A DNA stretch of 37,176 bases. It comes from an uncultured Granulosicoccaceae bacterium. Lineage in GTDB: Bacteria > Pseudomonadota > Gammaproteobacteria > Granulosicoccales > Granulosicoccaceae. Positions 17,402-25,725 of the stretch are shown here, piece after piece. A program made the position numbers and the translations under genes. The stretch is taken from NCBI GenBank assembly GCA_938020525.1, contig CALIHW010000174.1, forward strand, positions 1 through 37,176. The letters are read 5' to 3'. The notes beneath the pieces are model-generated. The model did no database searches, was not told where the DNA came from, and saw nothing but the letters and a program-made list of their open reading frames with translations. Every line of letters starts with the position of its first letter. Within the stretch, counting starts at the first letter, position 1.

Positions 17402-18238
17402 CTAACCCTTAACCGCACCCGAGGTGATTCCCCGGATAAGTTGTTTCGAAAAAATCACGTACATGATTAATACCGGCAATATCGCCACTGACAATGATGC
17501 CAGCACCGCACCCCAGTTAACCGTGTATTGTCCAATGAACTGCTGCACACCCAGGGTTACCGTCCGTGTTTCCTCACCTGGCGATAAAATCAATGGAAAA
17601 CACAAGTCGTTCCAGATAGGGATCATGGAAAACACAGCAACCGTTGCAATCACCGGTCTAACCAATGGAACAACAACTTCGAAAAATATCCGATACTCGG
17701 ATAATCCATCAATACGAGCGCTGTCCTTTATCTCACGTGAAACTGATTTCAAAAATTCAGTAAATATAAATATGGCAATAGGCAACCCCTGCGCGGTATA
17801 AACAAGGATCAACGCCGTTAGTGTATTCGCAAGATTCAAATCAACAACAAGCTGAAGCAGCGCCACCGTCCCCAGACGAATCGGCACCATTATGCCCAGT
17901 ATCAGATAAAGACCAAGAAAAGTATCTCCGGGAAACCGATACTCAGACAACGCATGCGATGCCATCGCACCAAACAATAAAATAAGAAACAAAGACACAC
18001 AGGTAACAATCAGACTATTTCCAAAGTACAACGGAAAATCGCTGTTAGTCAGTACACTGGCATAGCCTTTCCATGAAAATGCTTCACCAACCGGCAACCC
18101 GGTAGGATCCCGGAATATCGCTTTCTTCGATTTAAGACTATTGATCACAATAAGCACCAGCGGAAACAACGCCAGCATTGAATAGGCAATTAGTACTGCA
18201 TGAATACCTGTACTGGTGATCCGTTCACGTACAAGCAT
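17402..18238 (-). CDS. Carbohydrate ABC transporter permease (MalG/UgpE type)
   Basis: A 278-residue inner-membrane permease with six hydrophobic segments. The EAA loop that contacts the ATPase is KDSARIDGLSEYRIFFEVVV, followed by P-L. The C-terminus ends in LIRGITSGAVKG, typical of the MalG branch. Its ATG overlaps the stop of the first permease as TGATG (18236-18240), so the two subunits are translationally coupled, consistent with a heterodimeric channel. Confidence 0.92.
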   Translation of the reverse strand: MLVRERITSTGIHAVLIAYSMLALFPLVLIVINSLKSKKAIFRDPTGLPVGEAFSWKGYASVLTNSDFPLYFGNSLIVTCVSLFLILLFGAMASHALSEYRFPGDTFLGLYLILGIMVPIRLGTVALLQLVVDLNLANTLTALILVYTAQGLPIAIFIFTEFLKSVSREIKDSARIDGLSEYRIFFEVVVPLVRPVIATVAVFSMIPIWNDLCFPLILSPGEETRTVTLGVQQFIGQYTVNWGAVLASLSVAILPVLIMYVIFSKQLIRGITSGAVKG

Positions 18239-19182
18239 CAGTGATCGTACCTTTGTAATCGACGCTGCACGCCGAACAGATACAACGAAACTCCTATCAG
18301 AATAATAAAAAACAATGCCGAGGCGACTGTCGCGCCCATATGCACATCACCAAGTTGTGCCTGAAAACCAAAGAAGGTCCGGAACAGAAATGTACCCATC
18401 ACATCAGTTGAAAAGTTAGGTCCTGCCAGCCCACCCTGTATTGAATAGATAAGATCGAAGCTTGCAGTGAAGTTACCAATATAAGTGAGAATACCCACCA
18501 ACCCTAATGTGGGTAGTATCAGTGGTAGTTTAACCTTCCAGAAAATCCACCAGCCATTTAGACCATCAATACGAGCTGCTTCTATTGTTTCTTCAGGCAC
18601 ATTCAGCAGTGCTGCATAGAACAACATCAACGGAATACCGACATACTGCCAAATAGAAATTAATGTCACGGTAATAAGCGCCGTACTTTCAAGTCCTAAC
18701 CAGGGCTTAAAGAAACTACCGACCCCGAGCCAGTTCATAAACGCTGGTGTGACACCCCAGAGTGGTGACAGTATCAACTGCCAGATAAATCCGACCACAA
18801 CCACCGATAACAATGTCGGCAGGAAAAAAATCGTGCGATAGGTAGCAGCACCTTTCAACGTCGGGATACTCAAGAGAGCAGCGAGTGCCAAAGCGATCGG
18901 ATTCTGAATAAGCATATGCATCGCAAACAACAGCACGTTATTCTTGAACGCATTCCAGAATTGTTCTGCCCAGTACGGTTCACCAACTAGTCGTGCATAA
19001 TTGGCCAGACCGACAAAAACGCCGTCTCCCTCCCCTGCCTGATAGAGGGACAAACGCAATGACTCAACGATCGGGTAGATCGCAAACACCGTGTAGATCA
19101 GGGTAGCCGGTGCCAGAAAAACGAGTATATAGAGTCGCAGCGGAGTTCTGGCCGGAGCCTCATTTTTATTGGCTTTACTCAG
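18238..19182 (-). CDS. Carbohydrate ABC transporter permease (MalF/UgpA type), probable CTG start
   Basis: The partner inner-membrane permease, 314 residues by this start. The EAA loop is EAARIDGLNGWWIFWKVKLP. The first conventional start codon is GTG at 19089, but it falls inside the first membrane helix. The same frame runs upstream without a stop and encodes the expected N-terminus (LRLYILVFLAPATLIYTVFA). Between the in-frame stop upstream and 19089 there is no ATG, GTG or TTG. A CTG at 19182, with GGGAG seven bases in front, would give SKANKNEAPARTPLRLY. I therefore place the start at CTG 19182. A sequencing error in an ordinary start codon is the alternative. The stop overlaps the next permease. 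Confidence 0.8.
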   Translation of the reverse strand: MSKANKNEAPARTPLRLYILVFLAPATLIYTVFAIYPIVESLRLSLYQAGEGDGVFVGLANYARLVGEPYWAEQFWNAFKNNVLLFAMHMLIQNPIALALAALLSIPTLKGAATYRTIFFLPTLLSVVVVGFIWQLILSPLWGVTPAFMNWLGVGSFFKPWLGLESTALITVTLISIWQYVGIPLMLFYAALLNVPEETIEAARIDGLNGWWIFWKVKLPLILPTLGLVGILTYIGNFTASFDLIYSIQGGLAGPNFSTDVMGTFLFRTFFGFQAQLGDVHMGATVASALFFIILIGVSLYLFGVQRRLQRYDH

Positions 19183-19239
19183 TGCACTGCTCCCACATAT
19201 TTTGCCCGGCTATACGCAAACACATTTGGTGAACAGAAA

Positions 19240-19265
19240 CCGGTCTGCACAAAAGTACAGACCGG
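19240..19265 (-). terminator. Intercistronic hairpin between binding-protein and permease genes
   Basis: CCGGTCTG (19240-19247) pairs with CAGACCGG (19258-19265) over a 10-base loop; on the transcript strand it is followed by TTTCTGTT. Placed just after the binding-protein stop, it probably acts as a partial terminator and mRNA stabiliser that gives more binding protein than membrane subunits, a common arrangement in ABC operons. Confidence 0.65.
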
Positions 19266-19281
19266 CGTATACAGTTACAAC

Positions 19282-20532
19282 TTACGGCTTATACCAGCCG
19301 TCAAGATTGGCTTGCGCTTCTTTCGCAGCATCTTCCGGACTAAGAGAACCGTTTATCACGTTAGCGGTTATTGTCCATAGCTGATTACCCAATGCCGGCT
19401 CCCCTCGAGACAAAATCTGGTGAGCTACACGAATAGTTGCCTCGCACTGACCTCGCATGGCAACAAACTCCTGCGCCAATGCATTCTCGACATTTATATC
19501 GTGCTGCGACAGAGAAAAGAAACCCGGCGCGGCATTGGTTAGCAGTTCGGCAAACTCAGCTGAAGTTGTCCAGGCCAGAAACTTCATCACCTCTTCTTTA
19601 TTCTCGGTTGCGGCATTCATGCCGATACCAATATCTGTGTGATCACTGATGTAACAGTTACTGTCAGCATCTTTACTCGGTGGCGCGAATGCACCTAGCT
19701 CGAAATCTGCATTTTCCTGGAAGCCGGTTATTTCCCATGAGCCAGTTGGATAGATTGCCGCACGGCCAAGAGTAAACAGATTCTGACTATCGGTATAACC
19801 TTGCGCCTGAAACCCATTGCCAAGGTACGGTGTCCACCTGGCCATCTGTCGAAAACCTTCAACAAAGCCATCATCGGTAAACTTTGCCTTACCACTGATT
19901 AAACCAAGGCGTCCTTCTTCGCCTCCCCAATAGGCGGGACCGATATTGGTGTAGCCCATAGTAGCTGCTTCCCAGGCATCCTTAGTACCCATTGCCATTG
20001 GTACGTAGCCGCCATCATCCTTAATCTTATCAAGCACCGCATAGAAGTCTCCTTCGGTCTTTGGCACCTCAAGACCCAATTCGGCAAACGCATCCTTGTT
20101 ATACATGAAGCCATGAATAACCGATGCCATCGGCACGCAGAAAGTTGCATCACCTTTGTCTGTGGACCAAGCCGCTTTTGCAACATCAGAAAAATTCGAG
20201 AGCCCTTCAAGGCTTTTGATATCTTCAAGACTACCGTCGTTATACATGGCAAGCGCATTGTCAAACGGACGGCAGGTGATAACATCACCCGCAGTACCAC
20301 CAGCTAAACGCGCATTCAGTGCTGCGTTGTATTCCGTTGCTGTGGTTGGTGTGAACTGCACATCAATGTCGGGGTTTTGCTCTTCAAAGACTGGCAGGAT
20401 CAAATCATCCCAGATTGCCTGATCTTCAGCACGCCAGCTTTCTATTGAAATCACCACCTTTTGAGCAGCGGCGGTGCCACTCAGGCAAAGTGCTACCGCG
20501 GCCACCGCAGCTTTAGTCGCTGAAACTTTCAT
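19282..20532 (-). CDS. Sugar ABC transporter substrate-binding protein
   Basis: A 416-residue periplasmic binding protein of the CUT1 (extracellular solute-binding family 1) type. The signal peptide is MKVSATKAAVAAVALCLSGT, then AAAQ. Family features include the ESWRAEDQAIWDDLILPVFE start of the first lobe, LNARLAGGTAGDVITC, AIYPTGSWEITGF and the aromatic GFFSLSQHD region. The start at 20532 was chosen over an ATG six codons upstream because AGGAGAGAGG sits right before it. It is the first gene of the transporter operon (binding protein, permease, permease, ATPase), divergent from a sugar kinase/nagA operon, so the ligand is probably an N-acetylated amino sugar or a short oligomer of it. That specificity is inferred from the neighbours. 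Confidence 0.92.
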   Translation of the reverse strand: MKVSATKAAVAAVALCLSGTAAAQKVVISIESWRAEDQAIWDDLILPVFEEQNPDIDVQFTPTTATEYNAALNARLAGGTAGDVITCRPFDNALAMYNDGSLEDIKSLEGLSNFSDVAKAAWSTDKGDATFCVPMASVIHGFMYNKDAFAELGLEVPKTEGDFYAVLDKIKDDGGYVPMAMGTKDAWEAATMGYTNIGPAYWGGEEGRLGLISGKAKFTDDGFVEGFRQMARWTPYLGNGFQAQGYTDSQNLFTLGRAAIYPTGSWEITGFQENADFELGAFAPPSKDADSNCYISDHTDIGIGMNAATENKEEVMKFLAWTTSAEFAELLTNAAPGFFSLSQHDINVENALAQEFVAMRGQCEATIRVAHQILSRGEPALGNQLWTITANVINGSLSPEDAAKEAQANLDGWYKP

Positions 20533-20563
20533 TTCCTCTCTCCTCCTCACTTATTGAAATTTG

Positions 20564-20592
20564 ATCGTATCCGTTAATTAGAAAAGTTACAA
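20564..20592 (-). promoter_or_regulatory. Candidate sigma70 promoter of the sugar ABC operon
   Basis: Read on the minus strand: TTGTAA (20587-20592) as -35, a 17-base spacer, TACGAT (20564-20569) as -10, then about 30 bases to the start codon. Each box matches consensus at 4 of 6 positions. The 94-bp divergent gap must also serve the kinase operon; no clear operator palindrome was found. Confidence 0.35.
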
Positions 20593-20626
20593 TACCAATT
20601 CAATACAGGCATTCTCTTCAATAAAT

Positions 20627-21511
20627 TTGAATAGTGAGAACCTCACCATAGTTGTAGACGGCGGCGCCAGCGGATGCCGTCTGGCAGCATTCGACGACTT
20701 CGGCAAGCAGCGTGCAATCGCGCAGAGCGGACCGGCGAGCCTGTCAACTGGAGTTGATAAAGCATGGCAGCACATTTCCCAGGGCATATCATCGTTAGCC
20801 GCGCAAATCGGTGAAGCTGATAACTGGCTACCGCAAGAATTATGGATGGGGCTTGCCGGAAGCTTACAAAGCACTCGCTATGACCAGTTCCTTTCTTTAA
20901 TTCCGGACGCGATAGATCCGGTTGTTATTACTGACGGACATGCACAACTACTCGGTGCAGCCGGCGGCAAACCAGGTATCTGCCTCGCTATGGGCACTGG
21001 TAGTGTTATTCATTGGCTTGACGCGCAAGGTAATCTTAACCACGCCGGTGGCTGGGGTTATCCTATTGGCGATGAAGGATCAGGCGCGTGGTTGGGTGCA
21101 CAGCTTGTTAATCACTATATATGGTATCGGGACAGTCAAACAACAAACGATATTCTATCGACTATGTTTGCAGCACTTGAACAACACATCGGTACAGATG
21201 TGTCAGACATACAGATGTGGACGACGAGCAACAGCTCCACCAATATAGCTAGCCTTGCACCGATTGTTGTTGAATCTGCCAACAACGGTGATGAGCTTGC
21301 TACTGTCATTGTTAATAGCGGTACGGACTATTGTCAAAATCTAATTGATCTTGCGCCAGCCAATCTACCCGTATTTCTAGTTGGTGGTCTGGCTGACTTA
21401 TACAGGGCACCGCTTAAGAAAATCTATGGTAGTCGCTGCCAGCCAGCAGCCGGCAATGCGCTGAACGGTCTTTACAAGTTTGCCGAAGAACAACGCAGCC
21501 ATAACTCATGA
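20627..21511 (+). CDS. BadF/BcrA-type sugar kinase, likely N-acetylglucosamine kinase
   Basis: A 294-residue actin-fold kinase of the BadF/BadG/BcrA/BcrD ATPase family. The phosphate-1 loop is VVDGGASGCRLAAF near the N-terminus, the phosphate-2 loop is CLAMGTGSVIHW, and GGWGYPIGDEGSGAWLGAQL follows, as in GlcNAc/glucosamine kinases of this branch. It lies 20 bases upstream of nagA, which uses GlcNAc-6-phosphate, so GlcNAc kinase is the best role: cytoplasmic phosphorylation of sugar delivered by the divergent ABC system. It begins with TTG (20627) in a short, nearly Shine-Dalgarno-free leader, so translation may be weak. Confidence 0.8.
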   Translation: MNSENLTIVVDGGASGCRLAAFDDFGKQRAIAQSGPASLSTGVDKAWQHISQGISSLAAQIGEADNWLPQELWMGLAGSLQSTRYDQFLSLIPDAIDPVVITDGHAQLLGAAGGKPGICLAMGTGSVIHWLDAQGNLNHAGGWGYPIGDEGSGAWLGAQLVNHYIWYRDSQTTNDILSTMFAALEQHIGTDVSDIQMWTTSNSSTNIASLAPIVVESANNGDELATVIVNSGTDYCQNLIDLAPANLPVFLVGGLADLYRAPLKKIYGSRCQPAAGNALNGLYKFAEEQRSHNS

Positions 21512-21531
21512 ATAACACCGACCAATAAGCA

Positions 21532-22647
21532 ATGACCGGTTCCGGAAATATAAAATCAACATCTGGCAAATGGTGGACATCGGACGGTTTTATCGAAGGC
21601 GTATGCCATCACGACTCTATCGTACAGTCTGTCGTGGAAGAAACCACACAAACCAACTGTGCTATGTACCTGCCTGCACCGGTCGATCTTCATGTTCATG
21701 GCGGCGGTGGTTACGATTGCATGGACGGCGACAAAGCTGTGCGCGGTATGCTTGCAGCACACGCCCAACACGGCACTGGCTCTATGCTGGCCACCTCTGT
21801 CACTGCTCCCTACGATGACATAAGCCGATTCATTGAAAGTGTAGCGCGTGTCATGCAATCACCAGACAAGTCATCTGCCAGACTATTGGGTGTACATCTT
21901 GAAGGTCCGTTTATCAGCCCGCACAAACTAGGAGCGCAACCGCCCTACCCATCCGACGTGAATGTCGAACAACTTGAGTCATGGCTTGCCAGCGGTATCG
22001 TCCAGGTGATGACTTACGCGCCGGAAATTGATCCGCATGGTGATATGCTCGCCCTTTGTCAGCGCAACGGTGTGCGTGTACAAATTGGCCATACCAACTG
22101 CACCTGGTCTGAAGCACATGCAGCACTGCTTGCGGGTTGCGGTGTGACTCATCTTTTCAATGCAATGAGTGGAGTCTCGCATCGCGATGGTGGCGCTGCT
22201 ACAGCAGCCCTTGCATATGCGGAGTACGCAGAGATCATTCTTGATGGTTTCCATGTTGAAAAAGCCGCTTTTGATGCCGCACGACGGGCGATTCCTAAGC
22301 TTTACAGCGTCACTGATGCAACCGCCGCCGCCGGAATGCCGGACGGCGACTACAAACTAGGTTCATACGATGTGTGTAAACGAAATGATCAGGTACTGCT
22401 TGCTGATGGAACACTGGCCGGTAGCTGCCTGACACAACAGCGTGTTATCTCTCAACTCAGGCATTGGGATATAGACTGGCATACTATCGGGTTGATGATC
22501 AGTACAATACCAGCCCAATGGATTGGTGAACAAAAATTTGGCGTCATTGAAGCAGGTGCTGAAGCAAACTGGCTTGAAATACAAAATGAAACGCCAGTTG
22601 CATTGTGGTTATCGGGCGAACGTACCGAGCTGCAGCAAGACGAGTAA
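21532..22647 (+). CDS. nagA: N-acetylglucosamine-6-phosphate deacetylase
   Basis: A 371-residue amidohydrolase-fold enzyme that removes acetate from GlcNAc-6-phosphate to give glucosamine-6-phosphate. Metal and substrate motifs are present: the first-strand pair in PVDLHVHGGGGYDCMDG (His54, His56), GVHLEGPFISPHKLGAQ (Glu124), VQIGHTNCTW, VTHLFNAMSG and the catalytic Asp in VTDATAAAGMPDG. It is slightly shorter than E. coli NagA (382). It lies between the kinase and an oxidoreductase. No nagB (deaminase) is in the window, so glucosamine-6-phosphate must be handled elsewhere or by an unusual route. Confidence 0.92.
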   Translation: MTGSGNIKSTSGKWWTSDGFIEGVCHHDSIVQSVVEETTQTNCAMYLPAPVDLHVHGGGGYDCMDGDKAVRGMLAAHAQHGTGSMLATSVTAPYDDISRFIESVARVMQSPDKSSARLLGVHLEGPFISPHKLGAQPPYPSDVNVEQLESWLASGIVQVMTYAPEIDPHGDMLALCQRNGVRVQIGHTNCTWSEAHAALLAGCGVTHLFNAMSGVSHRDGGAATAALAYAEYAEIILDGFHVEKAAFDAARRAIPKLYSVTDATAAAGMPDGDYKLGSYDVCKRNDQVLLADGTLAGSCLTQQRVISQLRHWDIDWHTIGLMISTIPAQWIGEQKFGVIEAGAEANWLEIQNETPVALWLSGERTELQQDE

Positions 22648-22676
22648 TATTATCTTTGGATCTTAAGGAGCGAAAA

Positions 22677-23696
22677 TTGATTCGAGTACTTATTGCAGGC
22701 CTCGGCAATATGGGTCTAAGCCACGCTCTTGCTCATCATAAGAATCCAGATTCCAAAATAGTGGCTCTGGTGAATCGGTCAAAACCGGATCTACCTCGGG
22801 AGCTAAAAAACTATCCAATATACGAATCATACGAGGATGCGCTTGCAGCACAGACACCGGATCTGGCGGTAGTTGCTACCTACACAGACACTCATGCGGA
22901 CTATGCATGTTTGGCAATGGAAAAAGGTGCTCATGTGTTTGTAGAGAAACCACTGGCTACCACTGTTAAAGACGCAGCTCGAGTGGTAGATAAAGCCAAT
23001 GCCACCAATCGCAAACTGGTAGTCGGCTACATTCTAAGGCATCACCCCTCCTGGATCACATTGATCAATGAGGCACGATCACTTGGCGGCCCTTTTGTAT
23101 TTCGCCTGAACCTTAATCAACAGTCCAGCGGTGCAGAATGGGAAACGCACAAAACACTCATGCAAACCACCTCACCTATTCTTGATTGCGGTGTACATTA
23201 TGTTGATGTGATGTGCCAGATCACTGATGCGGCACCGGTGCGGGTTCAGGGAATGGGTCTTAGGTTATCAGACGAAATCGCTGTTGACATGTATAACTAC
23301 GGACAGCTTCAAGTGTTCTTTGAAGATGAGTCTGTCGGCTGGTACGAAGCCGGCTGGGGGCCAATGATGTCAGAGACCGCTTTCTTCGTTAAAGATATCG
23401 TTTCACCTTATGGCTCTGTCTCGATTACCGATGGGAATAAAGGCGCTTCATCTGATATAGACGGTCACACCAAAGTCGGTAGCATTCTGGTACACACTAA
23501 ATCCGGTGACCGTATTATAGAAATGCCACAAGAGCCAGGCCATCAGGAGCTCTGCGATGCAGAGCAATCCTATATGCTGCGTTCTATAGCTGAGGATATC
23601 GATCTCACTCGCCACATGCAGGATGCTATTCAGTCACTAAGAATCTGTATTGCCGGAGACAAGAGCATCCGCACTGGGAAACCAATTGATCTTTGA
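22677..23696 (+). CDS. Gfo/Idh/MocA-family NAD(P)-dependent oxidoreductase
   Basis: A 339-residue sugar or polyol dehydrogenase. The Rossmann start is RVLIAGLGNMGLSHALAHH, the cofactor-adjacent motif is HVFVEKPLATTV, and the C-terminal domain has GYILRHHPSW and CGVHYVDVMCQI with a His in the usual catalytic place. The TTG at 22677 was chosen as start because AAGGAG (22665-22670) lies six bases upstream; the frame is open further back to 22605, inside nagA, but without a ribosome site. It is third in the kinase-nagA operon. Its likely substrate is an amino sugar or a deacetylated, oxidised derivative taken up by the adjacent transporter; the sequence does not say which. Confidence 0.85.
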   Translation: MIRVLIAGLGNMGLSHALAHHKNPDSKIVALVNRSKPDLPRELKNYPIYESYEDALAAQTPDLAVVATYTDTHADYACLAMEKGAHVFVEKPLATTVKDAARVVDKANATNRKLVVGYILRHHPSWITLINEARSLGGPFVFRLNLNQQSSGAEWETHKTLMQTTSPILDCGVHYVDVMCQITDAAPVRVQGMGLRLSDEIAVDMYNYGQLQVFFEDESVGWYEAGWGPMMSETAFFVKDIVSPYGSVSITDGNKGASSDIDGHTKVGSILVHTKSGDRIIEMPQEPGHQELCDAEQSYMLRSIAEDIDLTRHMQDAIQSLRICIAGDKSIRTGKPIDL

Positions 23697-23713
23697 GGGA
23701 TGCATATTGCTAG

Positions 23714-23872
23714 CCCGGTTTATTCGTGAAATGGCGAGCATAGCGCGCAGAGCATTGGTTTCACAGGGTATTTTCTTCTCGCGCTGAATACTTACTGATA
23801 TTTACAAGAGAAAAAATTCGCTGTGGAATCAAGGATCAAGCGGGATGCCGTCATTTTCATGAATAAACCGGG
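23714..23872. mobile_element. MITE-like element 1 (159 bp)
   Basis: Terminal inverted repeats: CCCGGTTTATTCGTGAAA (23714-23731) and its inverse TTTCATGAATAAACCGGG (23855-23872), 17 of 18 identical; similarity continues inward with small gaps. Flanks are CTAG on the left and CTTG on the right, compatible with a 4-bp target duplication that has since mutated. There is no coding capacity. The ends match those of element 2 (33304-33556). It is inserted just after the oxidoreductase stop. Confidence 0.75.
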
Positions 23873-23904
23873 CTTGGGTATCTAACGTATACGAATCCGA
23901 AATT

Positions 23905-24061
23905 GACATTCTCCCTCTGGGTGGGTGTCGTCAAAGGTTTTAGTAACTATCACATGACCTTAACCAGTGCCGCTTTTGTCATTCTCCCCGGGGAGAATCC
24001 GGCGTGTAGTTTGCGCCAGAAGAGGGGTGTGTCTGGTTAGATACTCAATAAGACTTCGAGC
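23905..24061 (+). repeat. Dispersed structured repeat, copy C
   Basis: A stretch of 157 bp that is about 90% identical to 37021-37176. It contains a CTCCC/GGG half-element with GGGTGTCGTCAAAG, a perfect 18-bp palindrome ATTCTCCCCGGGGAGAAT (23981-23998), hairpin 2 CCGGCG-TGTAGTTTG-CGCCAG (23999-24019, one mismatch) and the trailer AAGAGGGGT. No coding potential. Together with the next entry it fills the gap 23905-24212. Confidence 0.85.
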
Positions 24062-24212
24062 TTAAACTTTGAATTTATTGCCAAAAGTACCTCTCTCCCA
24101 TAGGGAGAGTGACTTAGCTTTGGGTACGTGTATTAAAATATAGTCGAACAGGATTTCAAAAAATGCTTTGACGACACCCTCCCCCACGAGAATTACTATT
24201 CGGGGCTTCGAT
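24062..24212 (-). repeat. Structured repeat, copy C' (inverted), 3' UTR of the aminotransferase gene
   Basis: Read on the minus strand directly after the aminotransferase stop: ATCGAAGCCCCGAATAGT, an ATTCTC/GGGAGGGTGTCGTCAAAGCATTT block shared with 37005-37050, a diverged spacer, then a perfect hairpin CTCTCCC-TAT-GGGAGAG (24093-24109). It is back to back with copy C, making a loose inverted pair behind one gene. The block is homologous to the sequence that follows the gene-tail fossil at 36951-37004. Confidence 0.75.
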
Positions 24213-25592
24213 CTACCACAAACCATCGCTTTGCAGATCTGCCATCGTTGCAATGATACTCTCGCGTAATGTCATCGCAATCTCGTCTATCTGCTCACAG
24301 GTTAGTATTAATGGAGGTGACAACACAATCATCGCACCCAGTGGACGTACAATCAGCCCTCGTTGCTGCGCATGCTTTGACACTCGCATACCGATTGCAA
24401 CCTCTTCGTCGTAATACTCACGCGTTGCTTTATCTTTAACAAACTCAAGCCCCATCATAAAATGACTGCCGCGCACATCGCCGACAATATCCAGATCTTT
24501 GAGCCCGAGCAGCACTTTTTCAAAGTGAGGCCCGACGTGCCGAACGTGCTCACAGATGTTTTCGTTTTCAAGAATATCCAGATTTGCATGGGCTGCTGCA
24601 CAACAGGCTGGATGACCTGAATAAGTCATGCCATGCAGAAAGCGGTTACCACTAGCGCTAACGACCTGCATGATTTCGTCGCTGAAAAAAGTGGCAGAGA
24701 TCGGTTGATAACCAGAAGATAGTCCTTTAGCTGTGCAGATGATATCCGGCTGGATATTGAACACACTTTCAGATGCAAACATATGGCCGAGTCTGCCAAA
24801 AGCGGTAACCACCTCATCAGAGATGAGTTTTATATCGTAGTCATTACATACCTGCGCTGTTCGTTGGTGATAACCCGCAGGAGGCACCAGGACTCCACCT
24901 GCTCCCATAATCGGTTCGGCTATAAAGCCTGCAATATTTTCAGCACCGACTTTTTCTATATCCCGCACCATTTCATCGAGCAGAAAATCACAAAACTCAG
25001 CCTCTGTCATATTGTCGTTATGATGATAGACGCATGGTGACGACAGAAAATGCACATACTCTTCAGCTGACTCCCAACCATCCCGGTAACCCGGTGTAGT
25101 CATCGCGATGGCAAGGTGAGTTGAACCGTGATACGCACCAATACGTGACAGGATTTTTTTCTTGCGATAATTGCCTAAGCTGTTCTGGTAGTAGTGCAGT
25201 ACTCGAATTGCCGTGTCATTGGCAACCGACCCAGAGTTACCAAAGTAGACACTATTAAGGTTCGAAGGGGTCATCTGCGTCAAACGCTCGGCAAGCGATG
25301 CGGCAGCGGGATGAGTCAAATTATAGAAGGTAGAAAAGTAATCGAGGTTTTTAAGCTGCTCCGCCACTGCATCCGCAATTTCGCGGCGACCATGTCCGAC
25401 ATTGACACACCAGAGACCTGCCATGCCATCCAGCAAACGCTCACCTCGTTCAGTGAAAACATAAGCACCCTCAGCGGAAGAAATAACAGTACGGGCACCT
25501 TCCTCTTTTAGAGAGTGCAGATCTGAAAATGAGTGCACCAGATGACGGTCCTGCTGCAGGATCAGCTCGGTTCTGTCATTTGGTAAATCCAT
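24213..25592 (-). CDS. Class III PLP-dependent aminotransferase (omega-amino acid:pyruvate type)
   Basis: A 459-residue cytoplasmic aminotransferase. The fold-type I class III pattern is complete: GMAGLWCVNVGHGR near residue 57, SVYFGNSGSVANDTAIR (PLP phosphate), AYHGSTHLA, the PLP-ring Asp259 in KLISDEVVTAFGRLG and the Schiff-base Lys289 in DIICTAKGLSSGYQP. The best matches by pattern are pyruvate-linked transaminases of beta-alanine, taurine or putrescine (SpuC-like); the amine donor cannot be fixed. The start has GAGGAGC upstream. It is monocistronic, divergent from an EamA transporter (25726) that might move the substrate or product. The last 17 codons are duplicated at 36951-37004. Confidence 0.88.
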   Translation of the reverse strand: MDLPNDRTELILQQDRHLVHSFSDLHSLKEEGARTVISSAEGAYVFTERGERLLDGMAGLWCVNVGHGRREIADAVAEQLKNLDYFSTFYNLTHPAAASLAERLTQMTPSNLNSVYFGNSGSVANDTAIRVLHYYQNSLGNYRKKKILSRIGAYHGSTHLAIAMTTPGYRDGWESAEEYVHFLSSPCVYHHNDNMTEAEFCDFLLDEMVRDIEKVGAENIAGFIAEPIMGAGGVLVPPAGYHQRTAQVCNDYDIKLISDEVVTAFGRLGHMFASESVFNIQPDIICTAKGLSSGYQPISATFFSDEIMQVVSASGNRFLHGMTYSGHPACCAAAHANLDILENENICEHVRHVGPHFEKVLLGLKDLDIVGDVRGSHFMMGLEFVKDKATREYYDEEVAIGMRVSKHAQQRGLIVRPLGAMIVLSPPLILTCEQIDEIAMTLRESIIATMADLQSDGLW

Positions 25593-25725
25593 AATTGCTC
25601 CTCAGTCGGCAGGCCATTCTGTGCCTGTGTACGATTCAAGTCTGTCATAATAATGTTCAGCGATCCACCAAAGCTCGACAGTGCTAACGCCAAGTCGAAA
25701 AACCAAAAAAGAATAAAATGATGCA

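Noticed and set aside
22605-22676. Start of the oxidoreductase at 22605, inside nagA
   Set aside because: AAGGAG at 22665-22670 places the start at TTG 22677, and the Rossmann motif begins right after it.
24062-24253. Small minus-strand frame sharing RSKPRIVIL and GEGVVKAF with a frame at 36943-37155
   Set aside because: The shared peptide is only the translation of the repeated DNA after the aminotransferase stop. There is no ribosome site, and the codons overlap the end of a real gene in another frame.
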